From positions 5,428,501-5,492,500 of the forward strand of contig NZ_LR594659.1 in NCBI RefSeq assembly GCF_901827155.1: DNA of 64,000 bases, written 5' to 3'. Within the stretch, counting starts at the first letter, position 1. Every line of letters begins with the position of its first letter. The notes under the pieces were generated by a model. That model searched no databases, was not told the DNA's origin, and worked only from the letters and a program-made list of their open reading frames with translations. This DNA is from Variovorax sp. PBL-H6 (GTDB lineage: Bacteria > Pseudomonadota > Gammaproteobacteria > Burkholderiales > Burkholderiaceae_C). Made by a program: the position numbers and the translations under genes. This document shows, piece after piece, positions 26,432 through 36,110 of the stretch.

Positions 26432-28195
26432 TCAGTAGATCGGCGGCTCGGGCGTGGGCGCGTTGCCGGCCAGGCTCGCGAAATCGCAGCCCAGGTGGGC
26501 CTGCGTCACCTCGCGCTGGAAGATCTTCGTGTAGCCGCGTACGTAGTCCTGGGCCGGCGGGGTCCAGGCCTTGCGGCGCTCGGCCAGTTCTTCCTCGCCC
26601 ACCAGCATGTCGAGACGCCGTTCGCCGATGTCGAAGCGGATCGTGTCGCCCGTGCGCACGAGCGCCAGCGGCCCGCCCACCGCCGACTCGGGCGAGACAT
26701 GCAGGATGCAGGTGCCGTAGTGCGTGCCGCTCATGCGGGCATCGGAGATGCGCAGCATGTCGCGCACGCCGCGCTGCAGCAGCTTCTTCGGGATCGGCAG
26801 GTTGCCCCACTCCGGCATGCCGGGTCCGCCGACCGGACCGCCGTTGCGCAGCACCAGCACGGTCGATTCGTCGCAGTCGAGCCCGGGGTCGGCCATCGCG
26901 GCCAGCATCTCGGCGTTGGAGTCGAAGACCAGCGCGCGGCCGGTATGGCGCAGCAGCGCCGGGCTCGCAGCCGAGGGCTTGATCACGGCGCCGTCCGGGC
27001 ACAGGTTGCCGCGCAGCACCGCAAGCGCGATGCCCGCCTCGGGGCAGTCGGCGTCGCCCTTGCGCAGCGGCGTCTCCGGGTCGAGGATGGTCTGGTGGTC
27101 ATCCGTTGCACGCCCGGCGATGTCCTCGCCAAGCGTGCGGCCGGTGACCGTCCTCGCGCTCAGGTCGAGGTGCGGCGCAATCTTGTTCAGCACCGCGGGT
27201 AGCCCGCCCGCGTAGTGGAAGTCCTCCATCAGCTTCTCACCCGAGGGATAGAGGTTGGCGATCACCGGCACCTCGCGCGCGATCGCATCGAGCTCGTCCA
27301 GCGAGAGCGCGATGCCCGCACGGCCGGCCATTGCCGGAAGATGCACCGCGGCGTTGGTCGAGCCACCGAGTGCCATGTAGGCGGCCACGGCATTCGTGAA
27401 CGAAGCCTTGGTCACGATGCGCGAGGGCCGCAGGTCCTCCCACACCATGGCCACCGCGCGCTCGCCGCAGCGCCAGGCCATGCGGCTGTGTTCGGCATCC
27501 ACGGCCGGAATGCTCATCGCCCCGGGCAGGGTCAGGCCCAGGGCTTCCGCGATCGCGGTCATGGTGCTGGCGGTGCCCATGGTGTTGCAGGTGCCGGGCG
27601 TGCGCGTCATGCGCGCCTCGAGGTCGATCCACTCGGTCTTGCCGATGTTGCCGATGCTGTACTCGGCGAAGAACTTCTTGGTGTGCGTGCCCGCGCCGAC
27701 GGCCTGACCCTTGTAGCGGTCGTTGAGCATCGGGCCGGCGGGCAGGAAGATGGCCGGGATGTCCATCGACAGCGCGCCCATGATGAGGCCCGGCGTGGTC
27801 TTGTCGCAGCCGCCCATCAGCACCGCACCATCCAGCGGCAGGCTGCGCAGCAGTTCTTCGGTCTCGATGGCCAGCAGGTTGCGGTAGATCATGGTGGTGG
27901 GCTTCACCATCACCTCGCCCAGGCTCAGCGCCGGCAGCTCGAGCGGGTAGCCGCCGGCCTGCAGCACGCCGCGCTTGACCGCCTCGGCACGCTCGCGCAG
28001 GTGCGCATGGCAGGGCGAGAGCTCGCTCCAGGTGTTGATGATGCCGATCACCGGCCGGCCCATGAACTCCTCGCGTGCGAGCCCCTGCTGCTGCATGCGC
28101 TGGCGGTGGGCGAAGCCGCGGATGTCGTCGCTCGCGAACCATCGCTGGCTGCGCAGCTGGTCGAGCGTCTTGCGTGAGGTGCCTTCGTTGGCCAT
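26432..28195 (-). CDS. IlvD/Edd family sugar-acid dehydratase
   Basis: A 587-residue iron-sulfur dehydratase that turns an aldonic acid into its 2-keto-3-deoxy form. Cluster cysteines are C62 (SPCHAHLR), C130 (GGCDKTTPG) and C203 (GTCNTMGT). The length and the 'SRKTLDQLRSQRWFASDD' start resemble the L-arabinonate/D-xylonate dehydratase branch rather than IlvD of valine synthesis. It is the last gene of the minus-strand operon, 22 bases after the aldolase. Confidence 0.9.
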   Translation of the reverse strand: MANEGTSRKTLDQLRSQRWFASDDIRGFAHRQRMQQQGLAREEFMGRPVIGIINTWSELSPCHAHLRERAEAVKRGVLQAGGYPLELPALSLGEVMVKPTTMIYRNLLAIETEELLRSLPLDGAVLMGGCDKTTPGLIMGALSMDIPAIFLPAGPMLNDRYKGQAVGAGTHTKKFFAEYSIGNIGKTEWIDLEARMTRTPGTCNTMGTASTMTAIAEALGLTLPGAMSIPAVDAEHSRMAWRCGERAVAMVWEDLRPSRIVTKASFTNAVAAYMALGGSTNAAVHLPAMAGRAGIALSLDELDAIAREVPVIANLYPSGEKLMEDFHYAGGLPAVLNKIAPHLDLSARTVTGRTLGEDIAGRATDDHQTILDPETPLRKGDADCPEAGIALAVLRGNLCPDGAVIKPSAASPALLRHTGRALVFDSNAEMLAAMADPGLDCDESTVLVLRNGGPVGGPGMPEWGNLPIPKKLLQRGVRDMLRISDARMSGTHYGTCILHVSPESAVGGPLALVRTGDTIRFDIGERRLDMLVGEEELAERRKAWTPPAQDYVRGYTKIFQREVTQAHLGCDFASLAGNAPTPEPPIY

Positions 28196-28217
28196 GGGTT
28201 TCCCTGTGTTTTGTCGT

Positions 28218-29021
28218 TCAGTAGGTGGCGGTGCCGCCGCCGGCGATCGGCTTGTTCTTGAAGCGCGCGGCGACCTCGTCCGCGGCCTTGCGCATCAGCA
28301 CCTGGTCGTGCGTGACCGCCACGAACAGCGCGCCGAGATCGAGGCATTCGCGCGCGCGCGCCTCGTCGATCATCAGGATGCCGGGCGCCTTGCCGCAGGC
28401 GAGGATGCGCGCGAAAGCCCGATCGATGGCGGCGCGCACGGTCGGATGGTTGACCTGCCCCGCCACGCCCATGCTGGCCGACAGGTCGCCGGGCCCGATG
28501 AAGACGCCGTCGATGCCGTCGACGTTGGCGATCTCCTCCAGCCGCTCCAGTGCCTCGGCCGTCTCCACCTGCACCAGCACGCACAGCTCGCGCTCGGCCT
28601 GCGCCACGTAGTCGGTGTCGCGGCCGAAGCGGGACGCGCGCATGGTGCCGCCCATGCCCCGGATGCCGCGAGGCGGGTAGCGCACGGCGGCCACGGCGGC
28701 CTCGGCTTCCCCGCGGTTCTGCACGAACGGCAGTAGCAGCGTCTGCGCACCGATGTCCAGGTACTGCTTGATCATCACCGTGTCGTTCCAGGGGGGACGC
28801 ACGACGGCCGAGACCGGTTTTTCCCGCTCGGCCTGCACCGCCTGCAGCTGCTGCAGCATCAGCACGGGATTGCTCGGCGCATGCTCGGTGTCGAGCAGCA
28901 GCCAGTCGAAGCCCGCGCCGGCGAGCAGCTCGGAAATGTAGGGCGTGGCCAGCGTGGACCAGCAGCCGATCTGCGGTTGCCGCGCGGCCAGCGCGTGCTT
29001 GAAGAGGTTGCGTGAAGGCAT
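28218..29021 (-). CDS. HpcH/HpaI family aldolase
   Basis: A 267-residue class II pyruvate aldolase. 'WLLLDTEHAP' near 40, 'QVETAEALERLEEI' with the metal-binding glutamate near 150, and 'GIDGVFIGPGDLSASMG' are family motifs. It would split the 2-keto-3-deoxy acid made by the adjacent dehydratase into pyruvate and an aldehyde, as GarL and RhmA do. Confidence 0.9.
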   Translation of the reverse strand: MPSRNLFKHALAARQPQIGCWSTLATPYISELLAGAGFDWLLLDTEHAPSNPVLMLQQLQAVQAEREKPVSAVVRPPWNDTVMIKQYLDIGAQTLLLPFVQNRGEAEAAVAAVRYPPRGIRGMGGTMRASRFGRDTDYVAQAERELCVLVQVETAEALERLEEIANVDGIDGVFIGPGDLSASMGVAGQVNHPTVRAAIDRAFARILACGKAPGILMIDEARARECLDLGALFVAVTHDQVLMRKAADEVAARFKNKPIAGGGTATY

Positions 29022-29043
29022 GGCGTCTTCTCCTGGATGGCGA

Positions 29044-30030
29044 TCAGTCGATCTGCACGTTGCCGGCCTTGATGACGCTCGCCATGGCGCTGCTGTCGGC
29101 GCGCAGGCGCGCCTCGAACTCGCCCGGCGTGGAGGAGAGGATCTCGAAGCCCTGGGCTTCCAGGGGCTTGCGGAAGGCCGGGTCCTTCAGGATCTCGCGC
29201 ATCTCCTTGCTGAGCCGTTCGACCACCGGTGCCGGCGTGCCGCTGCGCACCAGCATGCCGCTCCACGCCAGCGAGACCACGCCCGGCGCGCCGGCCTCCG
29301 ACATGGTGGGCACATTGGGCAGCAGCGGCGAGCGCTGCTTGCCGGCGACCGCGAGCACGCGCACCTTGCCGGCCTTCTCCATCGGGATCACGGCCGAGAG
29401 GTTGTGGAACATCATGGGGATCTGCCCGGCCATCACGTCGGTGAGCGCCGCGGGTCCGCCCTTGTAGGGCACGTGCACGATGGAAGTCTTGGTTGCCGCC
29501 TGGAACTGCAGGCCGGTCAGGTGCATCGTATTGCCGTTGCCTGCCGAGCCGAAGCTCAGCGCATCCGGCTTGGCCTTGGCCGCGGCGACGACGTCGCCCA
29601 CCGACTTGTAGGGCGTGCCTGCACCCACCACCAGCACGTTGGGGGTCTGGTTGGTGAGCGTGACGGGCTGGAAATCCTTCAGCGCATCGAAGCCGGTGGA
29701 CTTGTAGAGGTGCGGGTTCACGGCCAGCGTGCTGATCGAGCCGAAGAAGATGGTGTAGCCGTCCGCCGGCTGCGTGCGCGCGACGTAGGCGGCAGCGATG
29801 TTGCCGTTGGCGCCGGCGCGGTTTTCGATCACCACCGGCTGGCCCAGGCGCTGCGACAGGGCCTGGCCGAAGGGCCGCGCGAACTGGTCGGCCGCGCCGC
29901 CTGCCGGCTGCGGCACGACCAGCACGACGGGCTTGCTGGGATAGTCGCCCTGGGCCACGGCCGGGCCGGCGAGCGTGGCGGCGGCTGCGGCGATCGAGGT
30001 GGCCAGCGTGGCGACGAGAAGACGGGACAT
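29044..30030 (-). CDS. Tripartite tricarboxylate transporter (Bug family) substrate-binding protein
   Basis: A 328-residue periplasmic binding protein of the TctC/Bug family with a signal peptide at about 1-26 (AVAQG). 'YPSKPVVLVVPQPAGGAADQFAR' features at the mature N-terminus and 'VIENRAGANGNIAA' are typical. CAGGAG precedes the ATG at 30030. No tctA or tctB is in the window, and the operon already has an ABC importer, so this protein either borrows a remote TTT membrane pair or works as a sensor. Confidence 0.9.
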   Translation of the reverse strand: MSRLLVATLATSIAAAAATLAGPAVAQGDYPSKPVVLVVPQPAGGAADQFARPFGQALSQRLGQPVVIENRAGANGNIAAAYVARTQPADGYTIFFGSISTLAVNPHLYKSTGFDALKDFQPVTLTNQTPNVLVVGAGTPYKSVGDVVAAAKAKPDALSFGSAGNGNTMHLTGLQFQAATKTSIVHVPYKGGPAALTDVMAGQIPMMFHNLSAVIPMEKAGKVRVLAVAGKQRSPLLPNVPTMSEAGAPGVVSLAWSGMLVRSGTPAPVVERLSKEMREILKDPAFRKPLEAQGFEILSSTPGEFEARLRADSSAMASVIKAGNVQID

Positions 30031-30092
30031 GAGAGAAGTGCTCCTGGTGAGGTCGAGGTTGAAAAAAAGAAAGGGGACGGTGCGCGCAATGC

Positions 30093-30893
30093 TCAGGTGC
30101 CGCCGCGCCAGAAGGCGATCTGCACAGCGATCTGGTGCTCGATCATGGGACGGCCGCCGACCACGGGCAGGCCGCGGGCCGCGCACGCCGCCATCAGTTC
30201 GGTGTCGCGCGCCGCGACGATGTCGAAGAGGGCCGCATCCGCGCGCAGCAGCGCCGGATCGAAGGGCATGGGGTCGCCCGCGTGCAGGCCCAGGGGCGTG
30301 GCGTTGATCGCAAGGCCCGCGCGGCCCAGGCCCTCGGCACGCGTGTGCGCCTCGACCTCCGGGCAGAAGCTGCACAGCGACTGAACGAGCCGTTCGGCAC
30401 GCGCCATTTCGGCATCGACAATGCCGATCTCGCGCACGCCAGCCGCGATCAGCGCGAAGGCGATGGCGGTGCCTGCCCCGCCCGCACCGATCAGCGCGAC
30501 GGGCCGTTCGAGTTTCAGCACGCCGTGCGCGCGGGCCGCATCCACGAAGCCGATGCCGTCGAAGCTCTCGCCGGTCCACCGGCCATCTGGGTCCAGCCGC
30601 ATGGTGTTGACCACGCCCGTGCGCCGGGCCTCGGGGCCAACGCGGGCGCACAGTGCATGCGCCGCAGCCTTGTGCGGGAGGGTGATGTTGAGGCCCTGCA
30701 GGTTGCCCACATGGGCCAGCTGCGCGATCGTGCCGGCCAAGTGCCGCGGCGGCACGCCCATCGGCACCAGGCACCAGTCCAGCCCCGCGGCAGCAAAGGC
30801 CGGGTTGTAGAAGCGCGGCGCGCGCACATGGTCGACCGGGTGCGCGAGGATGGGCACGAGGCGCGTCGCGCCGCTGAGAGGGGCAGGCGGCAT
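30093..30893 (-). CDS. Shikimate dehydrogenase (AroE) family protein
   Basis: A 266-residue NAD(P)-dependent dehydrogenase of the AroE/YdiB fold. 'GLNITLPHK' near 70 carries the catalytic lysine, 'GESFDGIGF' the aspartate, and 'ALIGAGGAGTAIAF' near 135 the dinucleotide-binding loop. The substrate loop differs from housekeeping AroE ('SFDGIGF' in place of the usual 'NTDGxGF'), and the gene sits inside a transport and sugar-acid operon, so a catabolic role on a quinate-like or sugar-derived acid is more likely than aromatic amino acid synthesis. Confidence 0.8.
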   Translation of the reverse strand: MPPAPLSGATRLVPILAHPVDHVRAPRFYNPAFAAAGLDWCLVPMGVPPRHLAGTIAQLAHVGNLQGLNITLPHKAAAHALCARVGPEARRTGVVNTMRLDPDGRWTGESFDGIGFVDAARAHGVLKLERPVALIGAGGAGTAIAFALIAAGVREIGIVDAEMARAERLVQSLCSFCPEVEAHTRAEGLGRAGLAINATPLGLHAGDPMPFDPALLRADAALFDIVAARDTELMAACAARGLPVVGGRPMIEHQIAVQIAFWRGGT

Positions 30894-30900
30894 AGCTGCT

Positions 30901-31734
30901 TCAGCCCTTCACCGCGCCGGCGGTGAGGCCGCTCACGAGGTATCGCCGCACCATCAACGAGAACAGCAGCACGGGGGCCATCACCAGCGATCCGCCGGCA
31001 GCGATCTTGCCCCACTCCCAGCCCTCGTAGTTCATGAAGTTCACGACCGCCACAGGAGCGGTGCGTGCGTCGGTGCGGGTCAGGATCAGCGCAAAGAAGA
31101 AGTCGTTCCATGCGTAGAGGAAGCACAGGATGGCGGTCGCCGCGACGCCGGCCATGGCCATCGGCAGCACGATCTCGATGAAGACGGTCGGGAAACCCGC
31201 GCCGTCCATGAGCGCTGCTTCTTCCAGCGAGGCCGGCACCGCGTCGAAGAAGGGCTGCATCATCCAGATGACCAGAGGCAGGTTGAAGGTCATGTAGATC
31301 AGGATGAGCCCGGTCCGGGTGTCCTGCAGCCCGAGCCAGCGGTAGGCCAGGAAGAAGGGGATGGTGAAGGCGATGGGCGGTGCCATGCGGGTCAGGAGGA
31401 TGCCCAGGCCCAGCCCGAAGCGGCCACGCCCGGACCATCGCGACAGCGCATAGGCCGCGGGCACGCCGAAGACCAGCGCGAGCACGGTCGATACGCTGCT
31501 GGTGATCAGGCTGTTGACGAAGGCTTCGGGAAAGCCCGCCTCCCACAGGCCGGCGTAATGCTCGAGCGTCGGCACGAAGAAGATGCGCGGCGGGAACTCC
31601 AGGATCAGCGGCGTCGGCTTGAAGGACATCTGCAGCAGCCACAGGAAGGGCAGCAGCATCAGGACGAGCGCCAGCGGCACCGCCCAGCGGGCGAGCGGCC
31701 AGCGGCGGCGCCATGTCTTCATGTCGCGGCTCAT
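30901..31734 (-). CDS. Carbohydrate ABC transporter permease (MalG-type, CUT1)
   Basis: A 277-residue inner-membrane protein with six predicted helices. The ATPase-contact 'EEAALMDGAGFPTVFIEIVLPM' EAA loop lies near 180. The ATG at 31734 overlaps the stop of the partner permease, which sets the start. It works with the MalF-type permease and binding protein upstream and the ATPase at 34992. Confidence 0.9.
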   Translation of the reverse strand: MSRDMKTWRRRWPLARWAVPLALVLMLLPFLWLLQMSFKPTPLILEFPPRIFFVPTLEHYAGLWEAGFPEAFVNSLITSSVSTVLALVFGVPAAYALSRWSGRGRFGLGLGILLTRMAPPIAFTIPFFLAYRWLGLQDTRTGLILIYMTFNLPLVIWMMQPFFDAVPASLEEAALMDGAGFPTVFIEIVLPMAMAGVAATAILCFLYAWNDFFFALILTRTDARTAPVAVVNFMNYEGWEWGKIAAGGSLVMAPVLLFSLMVRRYLVSGLTAGAVKG

Positions 31735-32696
31735 TCGTGGCCTCCCGCATTGCGGCTCAGGCGCATCGCCGCCCAGCTGATCGCGACGGTCGCCGCGAGC
31801 AGCACGACCGTGATCGCGCTCGAATAGCCCAGCTCGCCGAAGTTGAAGGCGACCAGGTAGGCGTAGTAGTTGGTGACCTCCGTCACCGAGCCGGGCCCGC
31901 CGCCGGTGAGCAGGAAGATCAGCGGGAAGGCCTTGATGCTGTCGATCAGGCGGAACAATGTGCACACCAGCAGCACGGGCGCAATGTAGGGCAGCACGAT
32001 GTGGCCGAAGATGCGCAAGGCGTCGGCGCCGTCCATGCGGGCTGCCTCCACGTACTCGGCCGGCAGGTTCTGCAGCGCGGCGAGCACCATCAGGAAGGTG
32101 AAAGGCGCCCACTCCCAGGTGTCGGCGATGACGATCGAGGCGAGGGCGAAGTCCACGTGCGTCGTCAGTGCCGGCAGCGTGACGCCCAGCATGCGCGCGG
32201 CCTGGTAGACCGGGCTGATGTCCGGCGTGTAGACCAGCTTCCAGATCACGGCCACGACGATCGGCGGCAGCACCATCGGGATGACGAAGAGGTGGCGCAG
32301 CGACTTCCAGCGCTCCTGCCCCGAGTGCACCAGCAGCGCGAGCCCGGTCCCGAGAAGCACCTGCAGGACCACGCTGTACAGCGAGAGCCGCGCCTGGACC
32401 GCGAGCGAGTTGAGGAAGCGCTCGTCGCCGCCGAGCAGCCGGTAGTTGCGCAGCGGCTCGGAGAAGTCGCCGAGCGAACCGGGGTTGACGAGCGCGCCCG
32501 GCGTCAGGCTGGTGACGAGCAGGAAGAGCGTCGGCAGCCCCGCCACGATCAGCAGGAAGACAAGGCTGGGCGCGAGCGCCATGCGCGTGAAGCGGCGGCG
32601 CTGCAGGTCGTAGGATTTGCCGGATGCCGCACGCGGGTCGTCGGCCCATGGGCGAGGGCCTTCGGGCAGCGTGGGCGAAGGCGCCACCGACTTCAC
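31731..32696 (-). CDS. Carbohydrate ABC transporter permease (MalF-type, CUT1)
   Basis: A 321-residue permease with six predicted helices and an EAA loop ('EAARMDGADALRIFGHIVLP') near 220. The GTG start at 32696 begins one base after the binding-protein stop; no ATG fits the family N-terminus. It forms a heterodimer with the next permease. Confidence 0.9.
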   Translation of the reverse strand: MKSVAPSPTLPEGPRPWADDPRAASGKSYDLQRRRFTRMALAPSLVFLLIVAGLPTLFLLVTSLTPGALVNPGSLGDFSEPLRNYRLLGGDERFLNSLAVQARLSLYSVVLQVLLGTGLALLVHSGQERWKSLRHLFVIPMVLPPIVVAVIWKLVYTPDISPVYQAARMLGVTLPALTTHVDFALASIVIADTWEWAPFTFLMVLAALQNLPAEYVEAARMDGADALRIFGHIVLPYIAPVLLVCTLFRLIDSIKAFPLIFLLTGGGPGSVTEVTNYYAYLVAFNFGELGYSSAITVVLLAATVAISWAAMRLSRNAGGHE

Positions 32697-32697
32697 G

Positions 32698-34065
32698 CTA
32701 GACCTTGGCGCCCGCGCGGCGCAGGCTCGCGACCGCAGCCTCCTGCGCCTGCTTCATCGAGTCCGCGGCCGGCATCTGGCCGGACACCACGCGCTCGACC
32801 GCCTTGTTGACCGCGTCGCCCACCAGCGGGAACTCCTTGACCGTGCGGTAGGCCATGTAGTTGCGCGTTCTGGCCGGCTGCTCGAGCACCTCGAGGTAGA
32901 GCTTGCCGATGTCCTGGCCGTTGATGGTATTGGTGCGCTTGTACTCGGCGCTCTCGATGACCGAGCGGCGGCACACCGACGGATGGCCCGTCTCCTTGAC
33001 GATGCGCGCGGTCAGCTCGGGGCTGAGCGCCCACTTGATGAACTCCCAGGCCGCGTCCTTGTTCTTCGCATTCTTCGGAATGCCGAAGCCCTGGCTGTTG
33101 GAGGCAGGGAAGTCGCCCTTCGGCCCGGCGGGCATGCGCACCACGCGCGCCGTCTCCTTTACCTTGCTGTCCGGCGAGGTGAGCATGGCCGTGACCCAGG
33201 CGCTCGAGTGGATGAAGATGTTGGAGCGCCCGCCGATCAGCGCCGCGCGGGCCTGGTCCTCGGTGTAGCCGAGCACGCCCTGGGGGCTGTATTTGGTTAG
33301 CAGGGTCGTGTAGAACTGCGTCGCCTCGATCGACGCGGCCGAGTCCAGGGCAGGCTTGATGTCGCTGGGCGGGTTGACGAACAGGTCGCCGCCGAAGCCC
33401 TGCACGTAGGGCGGCAGGAACCAGTGGTGCAGGTTCGAGCTGACGAAACCGGTCACCCCGTCCTGACCGTGCACGGCCTCGCAGACCTTCATCAGCTCAT
33501 CGAAGGTGCGCGGCGCCTCGACGCCGCGCTTCTTCATCAGGTCCGTGCGGCTCATGCCCATCAGCATCGCGCCGCCTTCCCAGGCATAGCCGTAGGTCCT
33601 GCCGGACTTGTCGAGATAGGGCAGCTGCGCGCCCTTGACGAAGTCCTCGGGGTTCCAGCTCGCCGGTGTGCGCTTGCGGTCGCTCGTGAAGTCGTCGAGG
33701 TTTGTCAACAGCCCCGCAGCAACCCAACGCGCCGCGAGGATGAAGGTGACGTTGCAGAAGTCCCAGGCGCTGCCGCCCGAGGACAGCTCGAGGTCGGCCT
33801 GCTGGTTGTAGACCGGAAAAGCCGAGAGCTGCAGGTCCACCGTCATTCCGGTCTGCTGCTCGAATTCGGGGATGTACTTGCGCAGGATGTTGAAGAAACC
33901 ATGCTGGTACGCCGCGCCCCGCAACTTCACGCCATTGAACGGCTTCGACTGCGCGATGGCCGGGAAGGCCAGCGGTGCGGCCGCGCCGGCAACAGCCAGG
34001 GCGGCGGCGCTGTGGATCAGTCGGCGGCGTTGCACGTCGACGTCGGAAATTCGGGGGTTGCGCAT
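32698..34065 (-). CDS. Carbohydrate ABC transporter substrate-binding protein
   Basis: A 455-residue extracellular solute-binding protein (family 1). The N-terminus has three arginines before a hydrophobic stretch (RRRLIHSAAALAVAG) ending AIAQ, a possible Tat-type signal peptide. 'YIPEFEQQTGMTVDLQL' is a family 1 feature. GGAG lies before the ATG at 34065; a longer frame to 34158 runs into the divergent promoter. It is the first gene of the minus-strand operon. Confidence 0.88.
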   Translation of the reverse strand: MRNPRISDVDVQRRRLIHSAAALAVAGAAAPLAFPAIAQSKPFNGVKLRGAAYQHGFFNILRKYIPEFEQQTGMTVDLQLSAFPVYNQQADLELSSGGSAWDFCNVTFILAARWVAAGLLTNLDDFTSDRKRTPASWNPEDFVKGAQLPYLDKSGRTYGYAWEGGAMLMGMSRTDLMKKRGVEAPRTFDELMKVCEAVHGQDGVTGFVSSNLHHWFLPPYVQGFGGDLFVNPPSDIKPALDSAASIEATQFYTTLLTKYSPQGVLGYTEDQARAALIGGRSNIFIHSSAWVTAMLTSPDSKVKETARVVRMPAGPKGDFPASNSQGFGIPKNAKNKDAAWEFIKWALSPELTARIVKETGHPSVCRRSVIESAEYKRTNTINGQDIGKLYLEVLEQPARTRNYMAYRTVKEFPLVGDAVNKAVERVVSGQMPAADSMKQAQEAAVASLRRAGAKV

Positions 34066-34136
34066 GTCTTGTCTCCAGGGCTGGTCTTGGATGGCGGATG
34101 CGGCAGCATTGAAGCCGGCCGCCCGTTCGAAGTGAA

Positions 34137-34237
34137 TATGACAGACAAATAGATGCAAGGACTTTATGGAAAACCCGAACTCTGTCGCGATTCTCCCTAC
34201 GATAACCTTGCCGGACCGTTTTATATGTCTGACGATA
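34137..34237. promoter_or_regulatory. Candidate GntR operator pair in the divergent promoter
   Basis: TATGACAGACAAATA at 34137-34151 and TATATGTCTGACGATA at 34222-34237 share (A/T)TGTCTG in opposite orientation. The second holds the GTC-N-GAC core typical of FCD-type GntR sites and overlaps the regulator's own ATG at 34225. The region is more AT-rich than its surroundings and separates the ABC operon from the GntR gene. Confidence 0.4.
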
Positions 34238-34962
34238 AATCAATTCTGACCTCCGAAAACCCCACGAGCCGGCGTGCCCCGCTTGCCGTGACGGAGGAGA
34301 TCGCGCGCCGCGTGATCGACGGCGAGTGGCACGACGGCTCGCCGCTGCCGACCGAGGTCGAACTGGCCGAGCAAATGGGCGTGGCGCGCACTTCGGTGCG
34401 TGAAGCGCTGACACGGCTCAAGGCCAAGGGCTTGATCGCCTCGCGCCAACGCGCCGGCACCCGCGTGCTGCCGCGCATGCAATGGAACATGCTCGACGAG
34501 GACGTGCTGCGCTGGACCTGGTCGGGCAAGGACCGCGTGCAGATGGCGCATCACCTGATGCAGATGCGGCGCATCGTCGAGCCGGCCGCCTGCGAGCTGG
34601 CGGCTGCGTCCGCACCCGATGCAGCCATCGCGGCGATCGAGCGCGCCTACCGGCAGATGGATGCCGCCGGCATGGACCCGGTGGCTTACGCCGCACCTGA
34701 CCTCGAGTTCCACCACGCCATCCTCGCGGCCACCGGCAACCCGTTCCTGGTGGGCTTCGGCGCCACCATCCAGGCCGCGCTGCGCACCTCGTTCGAGCTG
34801 TCCACCCGCCAGCCGGGCGCGCCGCGCCGCAGCCTGCCGCTGCACCGCGCCGTGCTCGACCAGATCTGGATGCGCAAGCCGGCCGAGGCGCGCCGCGCCA
34901 TGGAAGAGCTGCTCGGCCTCACCGAATCCAACATCCAGCGCGGCACCGCCGGCATGGCCTGA
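34225..34962 (+). CDS. GntR (FadR/FCD subfamily) transcriptional regulator
   Basis: A 245-residue regulator. The winged helix at about 18-80 contains '[22 protein letters not shown]', and the C-terminal FCD domain has the '[13 protein letters not shown]' helix and '[15 protein letters not shown]' metal-ligand motif. The ATG at 34225 is preferred to a start at 34153. It faces the ABC/sugar-acid operon and probably represses it, with the 2-keto-3-deoxy acid or parent acid as a likely signal. Confidence 0.88.
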   Translation: MSDDKSILTSENPTSRRAPLAVTEEIARRVIDGEWHDGSPLPTEVELAEQMGVARTSVREALTRLKAKGLIASRQRAGTRVLPRMQWNMLDEDVLRWTWSGKDRVQMAHHLMQMRRIVEPAACELAAASAPDAAIAAIERAYRQMDAAGMDPVAYAAPDLEFHHAILAATGNPFLVGFGATIQAALRTSFELSTRQPGAPRRSLPLHRAVLDQIWMRKPAEARRAMEELLGLTESNIQRGTAGMA

Positions 34963-34991
34963 GCCCGCGCAATCAACCAGGAGCCCGCCGC

Positions 34992-36080
34992 ATGGCAGAG
35001 ATCCAACTCAAGTCGATCAGCAAGCGCTTCGGCGATGTCGAGGTCATTCCGGACCTCGACCTCACGATGCCCGACGGCAAGGTGACGGTGCTGCTCGGCC
35101 CGTCAGGCTGCGGCAAGTCGACGTTGCTGCGCATGATCGCGGGCCTGGAGACGCCCACGAGCGGCGAGGTGCGCATCGGCGGGACGCTGATGAACGAAGT
35201 GCCGCCAGCCGAGCGCGGCTGCGCGCTGGTGTTCCAGAACTACGCGCTCTATCCGCACAAGACGGTGCGGCAGAACCTCGCCTTTCCACTTCGCATGGCC
35301 AAGGTGGCGCCGGCCGAGCAACAGCGCGCCGTTGCGTCGATCGCCGGCACGCTCGAGCTGACGCCGCTGCTCGACCGCTACCCGCGCCAGCTCTCTGGCG
35401 GCCAGCGCCAGCGCGTGGCCATGGGCCGCGCGATGATCCGGCACCCCGAGGTGTTCCTGTACGACGAGCCGCTCTCCAATCTCGACCTCGAATTGCGCGT
35501 GCGGCTGCGACTGGAGATCGCGCGCATGCAGCGCTCGCTGCAGTCGACGGCCGTCTACGTGACGCACGACCAGACGGAGGCCATGACGCTGGCCGACCAG
35601 ATCGTGGTGCTGCGCAAGGGCCGGATCGAGCAGGTGGGTTCCCCGCTGGCGCTCTACCAGTCGCCGGCCAACCAGTTCGTCGCGGGCTTCATCGGCACGC
35701 CGCGCATGAACTTTTTCCGAATCGACGGCTGCGAAGCCGAGGCAGACGGCAGCCGCCTGAGGATCGGCGACGCGACACTGCATGTGCCTCAAAGGCTGGA
35801 CCGCGCGGGCGCCACGCTGGGCTTCCGCGCGGAGCACGCGCGCGTCGGCGCAGCCGCTGCACAGGAGGTGCAGCTCGAGCTGCGCGATTGCGAGACGCTT
35901 GCGGTCGAGCAGTTGGGCGACAGGGCCTTCTGCTACCTGCGCTCGGCGCTCGGCGAACTGGTGCTGGCAACCGCCGGTGCAGATGCCCAGCCGTCCGGCA
36001 CCCTGCGCCTGGCCATTCAGGCAAGCGCGCTCCACTTCTTCGACGCGCAGGAGCAGGCCGTTCGCACGAAGGCCGTCTAG
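34992..36080 (+). CDS. Carbohydrate ABC transporter ATP-binding protein (MalK/UgpC-type)
   Basis: A 362-residue ATPase with Walker [10 protein letters not shown], signature '[15 protein letters not shown]', Walker B '[12 protein letters not shown]' and a C-terminal TOBE-type regulatory domain (about 240-355). It energises the MalF/MalG-type permeases encoded on the opposite strand. Being cotranscribed with the regulator, its expression is split from that of the rest of the transporter. Confidence 0.92.
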   Translation: MAEIQLKSISKRFGDVEVIPDLDLTMPDGKVTVLLGPSGCGKSTLLRMIAGLETPTSGEVRIGGTLMNEVPPAERGCALVFQNYALYPHKTVRQNLAFPLRMAKVAPAEQQRAVASIAGTLELTPLLDRYPRQLSGGQRQRVAMGRAMIRHPEVFLYDEPLSNLDLELRVRLRLEIARMQRSLQSTAVYVTHDQTEAMTLADQIVVLRKGRIEQVGSPLALYQSPANQFVAGFIGTPRMNFFRIDGCEAEADGSRLRIGDATLHVPQRLDRAGATLGFRAEHARVGAAAAQEVQLELRDCETLAVEQLGDRAFCYLRSALGELVLATAGADAQPSGTLRLAIQASALHFFDAQEQAVRTKAV

Positions 36081-36110
36081 GCAACGCCGCTTCTGAGGCA
36101 GCAGGCCCGA

